DNA of 64,000 nt, from contig JBLNDJ010000017.1 of the NCBI GenBank assembly GCA_050261515.1, positions 109,319 to 173,318 of the forward strand, in the 5' to 3' direction. The notes under the pieces are model-generated. The model did not search any database, was not told the DNA's origin, and was given only the letters and a program-made list of their open reading frames with translations. The position numbers and the translations under genes were made by a program. Below, piece by piece: positions 35,832-44,471 of this stretch. Each line of letters starts with the position of its first letter. The stretch's first letter is position 1. This stretch comes from JBLNDJ01 sp050261515 (GTDB lineage: Bacteria; Acidobacteriota; Terriglobia; Bryobacterales; Bryobacteraceae).

Positions 35832-37741
35832 AGTTCCTCACGCTCGCACTGCTTCTCTGCGCTTCGGCCTGGCCCGAAGAGCTATCCATCGTCCTCACCG
35901 GACAGGCTCAGCCCAACTGCTGGAGCACCGAGGCCACCGTCGCCGCCGTGACCCGCGGCGCGGCCACCGATCGCGACAAGGCGCTGGCGATCCACCGCTT
36001 CGGCATGCAGCACATCATTCACTTCAACGGGCCGTTCGAAGAGCGCGACGAGTACCTCACCGATCCGCTGAAGATCATCGGAGTCTACGGCTACGCCCTC
36101 TGCATGAACAACAGCTCGTCGATGTGCGGGCTTTACAACGCCGCGGGCCTGCCCTGCCGCGTGCGCACGCTCAGCAGCCACTCGATCCCCGAGATCTGGT
36201 TCGAGAACCGCTGGAACTACATCGACACCGACATGTTCGGCTACGTGTTCCTCGACGATGGCAAGCGGCTGGCAAACGTGGACGACCTGCTGAAGGACCC
36301 CGACCTGTTCGTGCGCCAGACGCATCCGCCCGATCCGTTCTACCCGTTCGACAAGAAGCCGGACATGGCCAGCGCCTTCCGCGACACGAAGTACTCCTGG
36401 AAGGACCATCATCCCTACCCGGGCTCGCACATGATGAATCTCGAGCTGCGTACCGGCGAGACGCTCTCGCTCTACTACAAGCCGCGCGGGCGCTTCCTGC
36501 TCCAGACGATCTACCCGGCCGACATGGGCACCGTGTACAAGGACTACTGGTCGACCGGCCCGATTCGCAATGGTTCGCTCGCGTGGCGCGACTCGGGTCC
36601 CGCGGCCTACGGCAACGGACTGTTCGACTACAAGCCCGACCTTCGCTCGGACGCCTTCCGGCGCGAGGCCGCGGAGGCTTCGGGCGTCGTGATGCGCAAC
36701 GGCGACAACTTCCCCGCGCTCGCGGCGGAGACGCCGGGCAAGACGGCATCCATCGTTCTCGACGTCGCTCTGCCGTGGGTGATCGTCGGCGACCAGAACG
36801 ACCTCACCACGTTCGACGACGACACGAACGCCTCCGTAGTCAGCGGCATGTTCTGGCGCATGGACCCCTCCGACGAGAACCGCATCTCGGTGAGCGTGGA
36901 TGGCGGGCAGACGTGGCACAAGGCCTGGGAGAACCGCTACATGGGCGCCGTCGAGTTCCGGGTGGATCTCTCGCGCTGGACGCGCGGCGAGTACGGCTAC
37001 AAGCTCAAGCTCGAGTGGACCGACCGAAAAGGCACCGGCAAGGTCGGGCTCGAGACGCTGCGGCTGAAGAACTGGGTGGAGCTGTCGCCGATGGCGCTGC
37101 CCCGCATCGTAGCCGGCGCGAACACCTTCAAGCTCGCGACCGCGCCGCGGCGCACGTTCTACAACGCGAGCCGCTGGGACCGCGGCCAGCAGCTTCCCGG
37201 AGAGCGGCGTGAAAACCTCGATGCGGCCGGCACGGAGCCGTATCTGCGCCCCCGCGACACGGCGAGCGAAGGGACGCTCACGTTCCCGCTCGGCCCGGCG
37301 GGAATGGTGGATGAGACGCGCATCAGCATGCTGGCTCGCCCGCTGCCCGGCGGCAAGCCCGCGGACGTTTCCGTGGTGCTGTCGCTATCGACGGACGGCG
37401 GCGCCAGATGGAGAGAGCTCGAGCGCTATACGCCCAACCGCGAGCACGAGATCAGCGCGATCTGGTTCAACCACGTGATCAGGAACGCGGACCTGCGCGG
37501 CGAGTCGTGCTGGCTGAAAGTCGCGGTTAAAGGCGGCGGGCTGAGCAAGGTGACCGCCAATAGCGCCGTGCACTCGGAACCGAAGTCGCCCACGGCTCTG
37601 CGGGTCACGCACCTGTGGAAGGAAGGCGGGACTCCCCGGACTTTCACGAAGGTGTTCGACGGCACGGTCGGGACATACAGCATCCGGGCCGGCGCGAAAG
37701 TCGTGAACGAAGAACTCCGCCTCGAAGCAATCGCGAAGTAG
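35828..37741 (+). CDS. Secreted transglutaminase-like protein with C-terminal beta-domains
   Basis: The 637-residue protein has a short signal peptide (MKFLTLALLLCASAWPEE). Residues 95-135 show a transglutaminase-like triad: Cys100 in SSMCGLYNAAGLPCRVRT, His118 in SSHSIPEIWF, and Asp133 in WNYIDTD. The family includes proteases, amidases and cross-linking enzymes. The remaining 450 residues look like beta-sandwich or sialidase-like domains (SVDGGQTWHKAW and LSTDGGARWRELE resemble Asp-box repeats). It is translated with the two ROK regulators. A role in cutting a peptide-containing polymer such as peptidoglycan or a glycoprotein is a guess. Confidence 0.65.
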   Translation: MKFLTLALLLCASAWPEELSIVLTGQAQPNCWSTEATVAAVTRGAATDRDKALAIHRFGMQHIIHFNGPFEERDEYLTDPLKIIGVYGYALCMNNSSSMCGLYNAAGLPCRVRTLSSHSIPEIWFENRWNYIDTDMFGYVFLDDGKRLANVDDLLKDPDLFVRQTHPPDPFYPFDKKPDMASAFRDTKYSWKDHHPYPGSHMMNLELRTGETLSLYYKPRGRFLLQTIYPADMGTVYKDYWSTGPIRNGSLAWRDSGPAAYGNGLFDYKPDLRSDAFRREAAEASGVVMRNGDNFPALAAETPGKTASIVLDVALPWVIVGDQNDLTTFDDDTNASVVSGMFWRMDPSDENRISVSVDGGQTWHKAWENRYMGAVEFRVDLSRWTRGEYGYKLKLEWTDRKGTGKVGLETLRLKNWVELSPMALPRIVAGANTFKLATAPRRTFYNASRWDRGQQLPGERRENLDAAGTEPYLRPRDTASEGTLTFPLGPAGMVDETRISMLARPLPGGKPADVSVVLSLSTDGGARWRELERYTPNREHEISAIWFNHVIRNADLRGESCWLKVAVKGGGLSKVTANSAVHSEPKSPTALRVTHLWKEGGTPRTFTKVFDGTVGTYSIRAGAKVVNEELRLEAIAK

Positions 37742-37745
37742 TTTT

Positions 37746-37765
37746 GTGGGGCAGCGCTGCCCCAC
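37746..37765. terminator. Bidirectional hairpin between convergent genes
   Basis: A perfect 20-bp inverted repeat (GTGGGGCAGC and its complement) forms an 8-bp stem with a GCGC loop. TTTT precedes it and TACTCTT follows, so it can act for both the transglutaminase-like gene and the GH20 gene, whose last base is 37765. Confidence 0.7.
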
Positions 37766-39990
37766 TACTCTTCCGGAGCTACGTCGGTGAACCTGCGAAG
37801 GCGCAGATTGTGTGCCTTCGCATACGAATCCGCCACCTTCAGCACCGCCTCCCCCCACGCATCCAGGCCGATGCTCCGCTCCGGCACCACCATATAACTC
37901 AGGTCCGCCGTGCGGCCGCCGAAGTGGTCCTTCACATCATCCAGAATCAGGACAAACTTCCGCCCGCCCACCTCGCGCCCGTTCGGATAATGGCTCTTCT
38001 CGAACGTCGACGTGAGGTCCGCAAAGTTCTTCTCGCGCTCCCTGCCGAGATTCGCGGCGATATCCCGCGCCTGCACCAGCTCCGCCACCGCACGCGCCGC
38101 GTCGTCCTTCCCCGCCGCTTCCTGCGCTCGCACAAGCGCCTGTTCCGCCCGCGCCATCCCATCGAGCAGCCGCCAGTGCTGGCCCGTCAGCCGCGTCAGC
38201 GCAAGCATCACCTCCAGACTGTACCGGTTCCGCACCGGCCGCCCCATGTTCGTCTGAATCGCCAGCGCCAGCCGCTCGTTTTCCGCCGCGCGCTCGCGCG
38301 CCTCGCGCAGAAACTCGCCGTACTTCGACTCGATGACGGGCGCGACCTTCAAATCCGGCAGCGCGGGCAGCGCCGGCGCCGTGAGCGTATAGTCGAACCT
38401 CTCGACTCCGACACCCTTGCCGCGCGAATTGCCGTACCCCGGCCCGCGCACCTTCGAAATCACGCGGTCCCACGTGTGCTCCCACGCGCGCGCCTGCCGC
38501 TGCATCATCGCGTAGATGTCGACCATGCCCTGTGCCTCGGGCCCGTAGAAAACTTGCATGAACTGGGCCACGTGTTCGTCCGGCATTGCGCCCTCCGGGT
38601 TCCACGCCCACTGCGCCAAAGCGGACCATCCGAGCCAGAACGTCTCGTTGTGCAGACCCGCGTCGCTCCACGCCGCGCCGAACGCACCGATGGGATTCCC
38701 CTTCCAGTGCTTGCCATGCAGGATCGAGTCGCGCGCGGCCTCAACGCGCGCCTGTTCGGGCCGCGCGTCCTGCGAGAGCCGCAAATTGTTCGGGAACAGC
38801 CGCTCCTCTCCCTGCATCGAGACGTAGGCGAGCTGCCGGATCCCGAGCGCGTTTTCGGCGGGCAGATAATCCGCGTCTCCGATGATGCCGTCGATAATCC
38901 CGCCGGGCAGCATGTTCACGTGCTTCGCCAGCAGCGGATACTCCACCCACAGCAGCATCTTGCGCCCGCGCTTGGCCAGGTGCTCCTGCGCGCGCCTGAC
39001 GAACTCCACCCACGTCAGGCTCCGGTTCTCGATGTTGTACGGCCTGCACGTCCCTTCGATGCCCGCGTAGTAGACTTCATCGGTCGAAGCGAAGAAGTAA
39101 TCCACGCCGCGCGTGGCGTTGATGACGTCGTCGTACATCGAGAAGATCAGGTCGTACGTGCGCGGGTCGCAGAGCGCGCTCTGGTAATTGTTCCCGTCCG
39201 CCCGCAGGTGCGCGAACTCGGGATGCTTCAGCACGTAGCTCATGTGCGCGGGCGCCTGCACCTGCGGCACCACCTGGATGAAGCGCTCGAGCCCGTAGTT
39301 CACGATCTCCTGAAGCTGCGCGGTCGTGAACGCGCCCGGCGCGCCGATCACGGGATGCGACGGGTACTCGAACTTGTCCTCCAGCTCGAAGCCGATCATG
39401 TTGATCTTGAACTTCGCCGACCAGTCGATGAAGCGCTTGAGCGTCTCCATGCGGTCCTGGTGGTGTTTCGTGTCCCAGTGGAGGAAGCGCAGCTCGAGCT
39501 TCGGCCAGTCCTCGATCTCGCCCGCCGGCACGGCGAGCGCGCCCGTCTCCGTGCGGCGGATCAGTTGCAGCAGCGTCTGGACGCCGTAGAACAGCCCCTG
39601 CTCGCTGTTGCCTGAGATCTCGATTTTGCCCGCGGCGGCGCGCAGGCGATAGCCCTGCTTGTCGATCCCGGGATCGGCGCCGGTCTTGACCGCGCCCGGC
39701 GTGACGGCCAGCCGGATCACACGCGTAGCGGCCGTGCCGCGGGCGAGCGCGAGCCCGTGCCACTCGGATACGCCATCCACGAGCGTCTTCACCGAAATAT
39801 TCTTCGCGGGAAGCGCGCCGGCATCGACCACCCAGCGCCCGTCGAGCGCGACATCGCCCGAAGCGAGCCTGACCGTGTGCGGCGCCGGAATGACCGCGTA
39901 CCCCCGCGCCCACAAAGGCGTGACGGTCTCGGCCGGCGCGACCGCCGCGGCGGCCAGAATAACAAGCGAAACAAGAATGCTGCGTGCCAT
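37765..39990 (-). CDS. Exported GH20 beta-N-acetylhexosaminidase-like protein
   Basis: The 741-residue protein has a signal peptide (SLVILAAAAVAPAE). An N-terminal GH20b-like domain (about 25-160, ending NSEQGLFYGVQTLLQLI) is followed by a TIM barrel. The catalytic Asp-Glu pair is Asp304-Glu305 in YFFASTDEVYYAG; substrate-assisted GH20 enzymes use this pair to release terminal GlcNAc or GalNAc. The motif before it is AST rather than the common HIGG, so substrate choice may differ. The last 200 residues are helical and charged. Transcription may start almost at the ATG: TAAAAT (40001-40006) ends 10 nt upstream. Confidence 0.8.
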   Translation of the reverse strand: MARSILVSLVILAAAAVAPAETVTPLWARGYAVIPAPHTVRLASGDVALDGRWVVDAGALPAKNISVKTLVDGVSEWHGLALARGTAATRVIRLAVTPGAVKTGADPGIDKQGYRLRAAAGKIEISGNSEQGLFYGVQTLLQLIRRTETGALAVPAGEIEDWPKLELRFLHWDTKHHQDRMETLKRFIDWSAKFKINMIGFELEDKFEYPSHPVIGAPGAFTTAQLQEIVNYGLERFIQVVPQVQAPAHMSYVLKHPEFAHLRADGNNYQSALCDPRTYDLIFSMYDDVINATRGVDYFFASTDEVYYAGIEGTCRPYNIENRSLTWVEFVRRAQEHLAKRGRKMLLWVEYPLLAKHVNMLPGGIIDGIIGDADYLPAENALGIRQLAYVSMQGEERLFPNNLRLSQDARPEQARVEAARDSILHGKHWKGNPIGAFGAAWSDAGLHNETFWLGWSALAQWAWNPEGAMPDEHVAQFMQVFYGPEAQGMVDIYAMMQRQARAWEHTWDRVISKVRGPGYGNSRGKGVGVERFDYTLTAPALPALPDLKVAPVIESKYGEFLREARERAAENERLALAIQTNMGRPVRNRYSLEVMLALTRLTGQHWRLLDGMARAEQALVRAQEAAGKDDAARAVAELVQARDIAANLGREREKNFADLTSTFEKSHYPNGREVGGRKFVLILDDVKDHFGGRTADLSYMVVPERSIGLDAWGEAVLKVADSYAKAHNLRLRRFTDVAPEE

Positions 39991-40080
39991 AATTGGCGCT
40001 ATTTTACCAGCGGCCCGCAGGCTCCCGCCCCGGACGTTAGTAAAGACAAAGCCGCGCCGTTGTGCTGTAGTCTAATTCAG

Positions 40081-41850
40081 ATGAGACCGGCAATTCTGTT
40101 GTTCGCCGCGGCACTGTGCGCGGGCGCGAAAACCCGCGAAGCGCCCACGCTCGCCGCCTATCCCGAGTTTCTCCGCCCCGATCCGTTCGGCGCAATCGTC
40201 GAACCGGACCGCAGTTTCGGAGCCAAGCCCCTGAAGACGATCTCGCTCCGCGCCGCGCGCGGCGGCTACGCGTCGTTCCATCTCGCGGTGAATCTCCCCG
40301 AGCCCGGCGACTACACGCTCACGCTGGAACCAGCCGGCGCGGGCATTCAAACCGAAGTCTTCCGCGAGTGGTTCCACCACCTCGAATCGGACCAGCGCTA
40401 CTATCCCGACGCCCTAATCCCGACAAAACTGCCTTACCGCTCGCGCATGCCGGAGCCCGACAACCGGATCGAAAAGCAGACGCAGCAGGCCTTCTGGGTC
40501 GATCTCTGGATCGCGCCCGACGCGAAGCCCTGGGTCTACCGCTTTCAGGCGCGCCTCGAAGCCGGGGGCAAGCGCGTAACGCTGCCTGTCGAGTTGCGCG
40601 TGCTCGCCGCCGTGGTCCCGGACAAAGACGTGGTCGCGATGGACCACAATTCCTACGGCAGTTCGTTCATCGACGCGCCCTACCTGAGCGACGCGTTCTT
40701 CGCCCAGATCCACGCCTTCCACCGCCTGTTCTATGAGCACCGCGGCGTGTTCCACCAGCTCGGCTACGGGCATGCGGGAAAGGTCGCGCCCGAGTTCGCA
40801 CCCGCGCTCGAGGGCACGGGCCGCGCGAAGCACATTAAAGACTGGACGCTCTACGACCGTCACTACGGCCCGCTGCTCGACGGCTCGGCGTTCGCCTCGA
40901 CGCGCCGCGGCGCATCGCCGATCCCGTTCGTCTATTTGCCTATCAACCCCGAGTGGCCCGCGTCCTATCTCTGGTGGGGCGAGCCCGGCTACGAAGCCGA
41001 GTTCGTCAACGTCGTTTCCGAAATGGAGCGGCATTTCCGCGAGAAAGGCTGGACCCGCACCGTCTTCGAAGTGTTTTTCAACCACAAGGTGCGATACAAG
41101 GGATTTCCCTGGGACGGCGACGAGCCGCGCTTCCCTGAAGACCTGCCGTTCCTCACTCAATACGCCGAGCTCGTCAAGAAGGCCGTGCCGGCCGGCTCGC
41201 CCGTGCAATTCCGCGTGCGCGCCGACGCGAGCTGGATGATGGAAGAGCAGTTCAAAAAGCTCGCCGGCGCGGTGACCTTCTGGGTCGCGGGCGGAGGCAT
41301 GCTCTCCTGGTATCCCGAAGCGCCCAAAATGCTCACGGACCGCGGCGACATCCTCTGGATGTACGGCGGCACGCCGGAGCTATCGAAGGTCTCGACCCAG
41401 ATGGCGCTCACGCCGCTCAAGACCTGGATTCGCGGCGCCTCCGGCTACGTCCACTGGCTCAGCACCGGCTACGGCAGAGACCCCTGGTTCCACTTCGACG
41501 GCGGCGGGACAGCGCTCGTCTATCCCGGCGCGAAGTTCGACATCGCCGGCCCGATCCCCAGCGTGCGCCTCAAGCTGGAGCGCAACACGGTGCAGGATCT
41601 CACGCTGCTCGCCAGCCTCGGCGGCGCCGCAAGCAAGGCAGAAGCCGCCACGCGCTTCAACGGCGTGAAGCTCGAGGACTGGTGGACGCCCCGCTCCGCC
41701 ATCCCCCCCGGCCTCCCTCGAGATTGGAACAACGCCGACATCGAAGACGCATCCAGCCCCACCGAGAACCGGCTTGCGAAGATCGACTCGGCGGCATGGG
41801 ACCGCGTCCGCCAATACATCCTCACCCTCGCCACGGAGGCATCCAAATGA
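40081..41850 (+). CDS. Exported DUF4091 (glycosidase-like) protein
   Basis: The 589-residue protein has a signal peptide (ILLFAAALCAGAK). A beta-sandwich domain comes first (about 40-190, TISLRAARGGYASFHLAVNL). A TIM-barrel-like middle follows, with TRTVFEVFFNHKVRYKGFPW and a C-terminal segment (WLSTGYGRDPWFHFDGGGTA) typical of DUF4091 proteins. These are regarded as glycoside-hydrolase-like; activity is mostly unproven. TAGTCT (40068-40073) ends 7 nt before the ATG, so a leaderless transcript is likely. Its stop overlaps the next start by 4 bp. Confidence 0.7.
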   Translation: MRPAILLFAAALCAGAKTREAPTLAAYPEFLRPDPFGAIVEPDRSFGAKPLKTISLRAARGGYASFHLAVNLPEPGDYTLTLEPAGAGIQTEVFREWFHHLESDQRYYPDALIPTKLPYRSRMPEPDNRIEKQTQQAFWVDLWIAPDAKPWVYRFQARLEAGGKRVTLPVELRVLAAVVPDKDVVAMDHNSYGSSFIDAPYLSDAFFAQIHAFHRLFYEHRGVFHQLGYGHAGKVAPEFAPALEGTGRAKHIKDWTLYDRHYGPLLDGSAFASTRRGASPIPFVYLPINPEWPASYLWWGEPGYEAEFVNVVSEMERHFREKGWTRTVFEVFFNHKVRYKGFPWDGDEPRFPEDLPFLTQYAELVKKAVPAGSPVQFRVRADASWMMEEQFKKLAGAVTFWVAGGGMLSWYPEAPKMLTDRGDILWMYGGTPELSKVSTQMALTPLKTWIRGASGYVHWLSTGYGRDPWFHFDGGGTALVYPGAKFDIAGPIPSVRLKLERNTVQDLTLLASLGGAASKAEAATRFNGVKLEDWWTPRSAIPPGLPRDWNNADIEDASSPTENRLAKIDSAAWDRVRQYILTLATEASK

Positions 41851-42410
41851 AGACCCTCATCGCAGCTCTCGCGATTCTCGCGCCCGCGCTCCACGCGGCC
41901 GATGCGGACCGCGCCCGCACGCTTGACGAAATCGGCCGCATCGCGAGCGTCATGGTGGATGGCGATGTCTGCCGCCGCATCATGACCCCGCGCGCGCTCG
42001 AGTACATGTCGAAGAAAGACCCGCGCGACCCGTGGGTGGATGGCGACAACTTCGCCGTCAATAAAGACGCCTTCAACCTGACGAAGAAGACGCTCATCCG
42101 CCTCTCGCGCCTGGCCGGGTTTCCCTGCGACGTGAACCTGTGGATGCCCATCCCCGGCAAGCCCGGCCGCATCCAGGTGCTCATAAGGAACGCCAACGAG
42201 ACGAGCCAGTTCTGGACCTGGGGCGCGCTCCACCAGGAAACGCCCCCGCCTATGGCCAGGGTACTCGCCGGAGGCGCGCGCATCACCGTGGCAGAGAAGC
42301 CCGGCATCACCTCGGTGCTCGCGCCGGTCTACGACAGCCTCGGCGATATAGCCGGCCTGGTCGAAGTGGTCGCGCGCGATGCCGCCGACCCGCGAGAGAA
42401 CGTGAAATGA
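41847..42410 (+). CDS. Exported cache-like sensory/binding domain protein
   Basis: The 187-residue protein has a signal peptide (ALAILAPALHA). A helix-rich start and beta-strand region ends with ITSVLAPVYDSLGDIAGLVE, which resembles the last strands of single-cache domains that bind small ligands in the periplasm. No membrane anchor or signalling domain is attached. The overlap with the DUF4091 and DUF1080 genes (ATGA on both sides) suggests one functional unit. The assignment as cache-like rests on one motif and is tentative. Confidence 0.5.
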   Translation: MKTLIAALAILAPALHAADADRARTLDEIGRIASVMVDGDVCRRIMTPRALEYMSKKDPRDPWVDGDNFAVNKDAFNLTKKTLIRLSRLAGFPCDVNLWMPIPGKPGRIQVLIRNANETSQFWTWGALHQETPPPMARVLAGGARITVAEKPGITSVLAPVYDSLGDIAGLVEVVARDAADPRENVK

Positions 42411-43096
42411 TCGCTCGCGCACTGGCCCTGATCGCGCTCGCCGCCGCGGTCTGCTGCGGCGAGTCGCTGTTCGACGGCAAGACCCTGAAAGGGTGGCACG
42501 TCTCCGCCAAACCCGCCGATGCCGCGAAAACCTTCTGGCAGGTTCGCGACGGCGCCATCACCTGCGACTCGCTCGGCCGCAAAGACCACGACTACGTCTG
42601 GCTCGTCAGCGACGGCGAGTACGCCGGCTTCGACCTCAGGCTGAAAGTCCGCGGCTTCCCTCAGTCACCCGGCAACTCCGGCGTGCAGGTCCGCAGCCGC
42701 TACGACGACGCCGCGTTCTGGATGGATGGCCCACAGATCGATGTACACCCGCCCGCCCCCTGGCGCACCGGCCTCATCTACGACGAAACCCGCGGCGTGC
42801 AGCACTGGATCTTCCCCACGCTCCCGGACTGGAACATCGCCCCTGCACAAGGCCCGGCCCGCTGGGATTGGCGCGAAGACGCCTGGAACGATCTCCAGAT
42901 CGTCTGCCGCGGCACGCGCATCACGACAAAACTGAACGCCCTTCCCGCGGCGGATTTCGACGGCCGCGGCGTCCTCGACGATGCCACCCACCGTAAACAC
43001 AACGTCGGCCTCAAGGGCCACATCGCGTTTCAACTCCACTCCAGCGACGAACTTCTAATCTCCTATAAGGACATCGAGATTACGACCTTTCCGTGA
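42407..43096 (+). CDS. Exported DUF1080 protein (3-keto-disaccharide hydrolase-like)
   Basis: The 229-residue protein has a signal peptide and then ESLFDGKTLKGWHV, the usual start of DUF1080. Concanavalin-like strands follow (SGVQVRSRYDD, HIAFQLHSSDELLISYKDIE). Members of this family have been linked to hydrolysis of 3-keto-glycosides. It is the third gene of a tightly overlapping set with the DUF4091 and cache-like genes and probably acts on the same carbohydrate. Confidence 0.8.
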   Translation: MIARALALIALAAAVCCGESLFDGKTLKGWHVSAKPADAAKTFWQVRDGAITCDSLGRKDHDYVWLVSDGEYAGFDLRLKVRGFPQSPGNSGVQVRSRYDDAAFWMDGPQIDVHPPAPWRTGLIYDETRGVQHWIFPTLPDWNIAPAQGPARWDWREDAWNDLQIVCRGTRITTKLNALPAADFDGRGVLDDATHRKHNVGLKGHIAFQLHSSDELLISYKDIEITTFP

Positions 43097-43130
43097 TACA
43101 ATTGACCCCAGGAGGGGAATACTTAGGGAA

Positions 43131-43649
43131 ATGAGCGTAATTGACGAAGTTCTCCAGGGTAATCAGAATTATGCATCGAAGTTCAACGCGGGGCAGCTTC
43201 CGATGCCGCCGGCGCGCAAGCTCGCCGTGGTGGCGTGCATGGATGCGCGGCTGGACGTCGCCCGGATCCTCGGACTCAAGCCGGGCGACGCGCACGTCAT
43301 CCGCAACGCAGGCGGCATCGTCAGCGGCGATGCGCTGCGCTCGCTGATCATCTCGCACCATCTGCTGGGCACCGAAGAATTCATGGTGATCAACCACACC
43401 GACTGCGGCATGCTGACGTTCCGCGACCAGGAACTGTTCGACCGCCTGCGCAAGAGCACCGGCACGAGCACCTCGGCGCCCGCTTCCTTTCACGCCTTCA
43501 CGAGCCTAGAGGAGAACGTGCGCGAGCAGATCCAGAACATCCGCTCGCACCCGTGGCTGCCGAAGAGCATCCCCGTGCGCGGCTTCGTCTACGACGTGAA
43601 GACCGGCAGGCTGAACGAAGTCGACGCCGCGAAAGCCTCCACAGCGTAA
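43131..43649 (+). CDS. Beta-class carbonic anhydrase
   Basis: The 172-residue protein carries the zinc ligands Cys36, His89 and Cys92 (ACMDAR and NHTDCGM) and the Asp38-Arg40 pair. This is the short Rv1284-like type of beta-carbonic anhydrase. It interconverts CO2 and bicarbonate in the cytoplasm. ATG 43131 follows AGGAGGGG at a long spacing. No partner gene is evident, and it is 34 bp after the DUF1080 gene. Confidence 0.9.
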   Translation: MSVIDEVLQGNQNYASKFNAGQLPMPPARKLAVVACMDARLDVARILGLKPGDAHVIRNAGGIVSGDALRSLIISHHLLGTEEFMVINHTDCGMLTFRDQELFDRLRKSTGTSTSAPASFHAFTSLEENVREQIQNIRSHPWLPKSIPVRGFVYDVKTGRLNEVDAAKASTA

Positions 43650-43718
43650 CGGCGCCCCCATTAAGGCCGGTTCGCGCCGTGCGGATTCCAGTAGAATGGA
43701 TTCCGAAAGGATCGGAAT

Positions 43719-43871
43719 ATGTATCAGAAGATCCATCGTTGGGTCGATGAGGAGCAGCCGGTCCCGGAAGAACCAGACGGTCCGCGCGACATCACGCGCA
43801 ATCCGGACGACTGCAACCTGGAGGAGCTCCCCGAGCCGAAGCGCCGCGAGCTCCCCGCCGACGACTACTGA
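43719..43871 (+). CDS. Small acidic protein, 50 residues
   Basis: ATG 43719 is preceded by GAAAGGATC (good ribosome site) and TAGAAT about 22 nt further up. The peptide MYQKIHRWVDEEQPVPEE continues Pro/Asp/Glu-rich and ends LPADDY. Codon use shows G/C third positions throughout. No homologue is recognised. It sits between carbonic anhydrase and a DUF308 membrane protein. Confidence 0.6.
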   Translation: MYQKIHRWVDEEQPVPEEPDGPRDITRNPDDCNLEELPEPKRRELPADDY

Positions 43872-43901
43872 GCCGGTTACAATGTCCCCAAAGGGGGCAC
43901 G

Positions 43902-44471
43902 ATGCTGGAAATACTGGCCCGGAACTGGTGGGCCTTCACCCTGCGCGGGATTGCCGCGCTTGTGTTCGGAATTCTGGCGATCCTCTGGCCTGGCGCGAGC
44001 CTCACAGCGCTGGTGCTTCTATTTGGCGCCTACGCGCTGTTTGACGGAATCCTCGCCGTGGTCTCATCGATCGCGCGCGCCCACGGTGGCGGCGGCCGGT
44101 GGGTCCCGCTGCTCGAAGGGCTGGTCGGAATCGCGGCCGGCCTGGTCACGTTCGCCGCGCCCGGCTTCACCCTGCTCGCGTTGCTGTTCCTGATCGGCGG
44201 CTGGGCCATCCTGACCGGCATTCTCGAAGTCGCGGTGGCCATCCGGATCAGGAAGCTGATCACCGGAGAGTGGGCGCTCATCCTCGGCGGGGTCCTCTCG
44301 ATCCTGTTCGGTGTATTGCTATTCGCGGCTCCGGCCGCCGGCGCCATCGCAATCGCGTGGTGGATCGGCGCTTACGCCCTGATCTTCGGAATCGCCATGA
44401 TCGCGCTGTCGTTGCACCTGCGGCGCTGGAGCCGCGGCGCCCAGCCCGGCATCCGAGCGCGTGCGGCCTAG
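43902..44471 (+). CDS. HdeD/DUF308-family membrane protein
   Basis: The 189-residue protein has six hydrophobic segments arranged as three repeats of a two-helix unit (for example TLRGIAALVFGILAILWPGA and ILGGVLSILFGVLLFAAP). That is the HdeD pattern, a family linked to acid stress in enterobacteria with unknown biochemistry. TACAAT precedes the gene and AGGGGG is the ribosome site. The stop overlaps that of the convergent TonB receptor gene. A role in pH stress beside carbonic anhydrase would fit but is inference. Confidence 0.8.
   Translation: MLEILARNWWAFTLRGIAALVFGILAILWPGASLTALVLLFGAYALFDGILAVVSSIARAHGGGGRWVPLLEGLVGIAAGLVTFAAPGFTLLALLFLIGGWAILTGILEVAVAIRIRKLITGEWALILGGVLSILFGVLLFAAPAAGAIAIAWWIGAYALIFGIAMIALSLHLRRWSRGAQPGIRARAA

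Noticed and set aside
37615..39615. 666-codon open frame antisense to GH20
   Set aside because: Arg/His/Pro-rich shadow of the GH20 gene, without a start signal or motifs.
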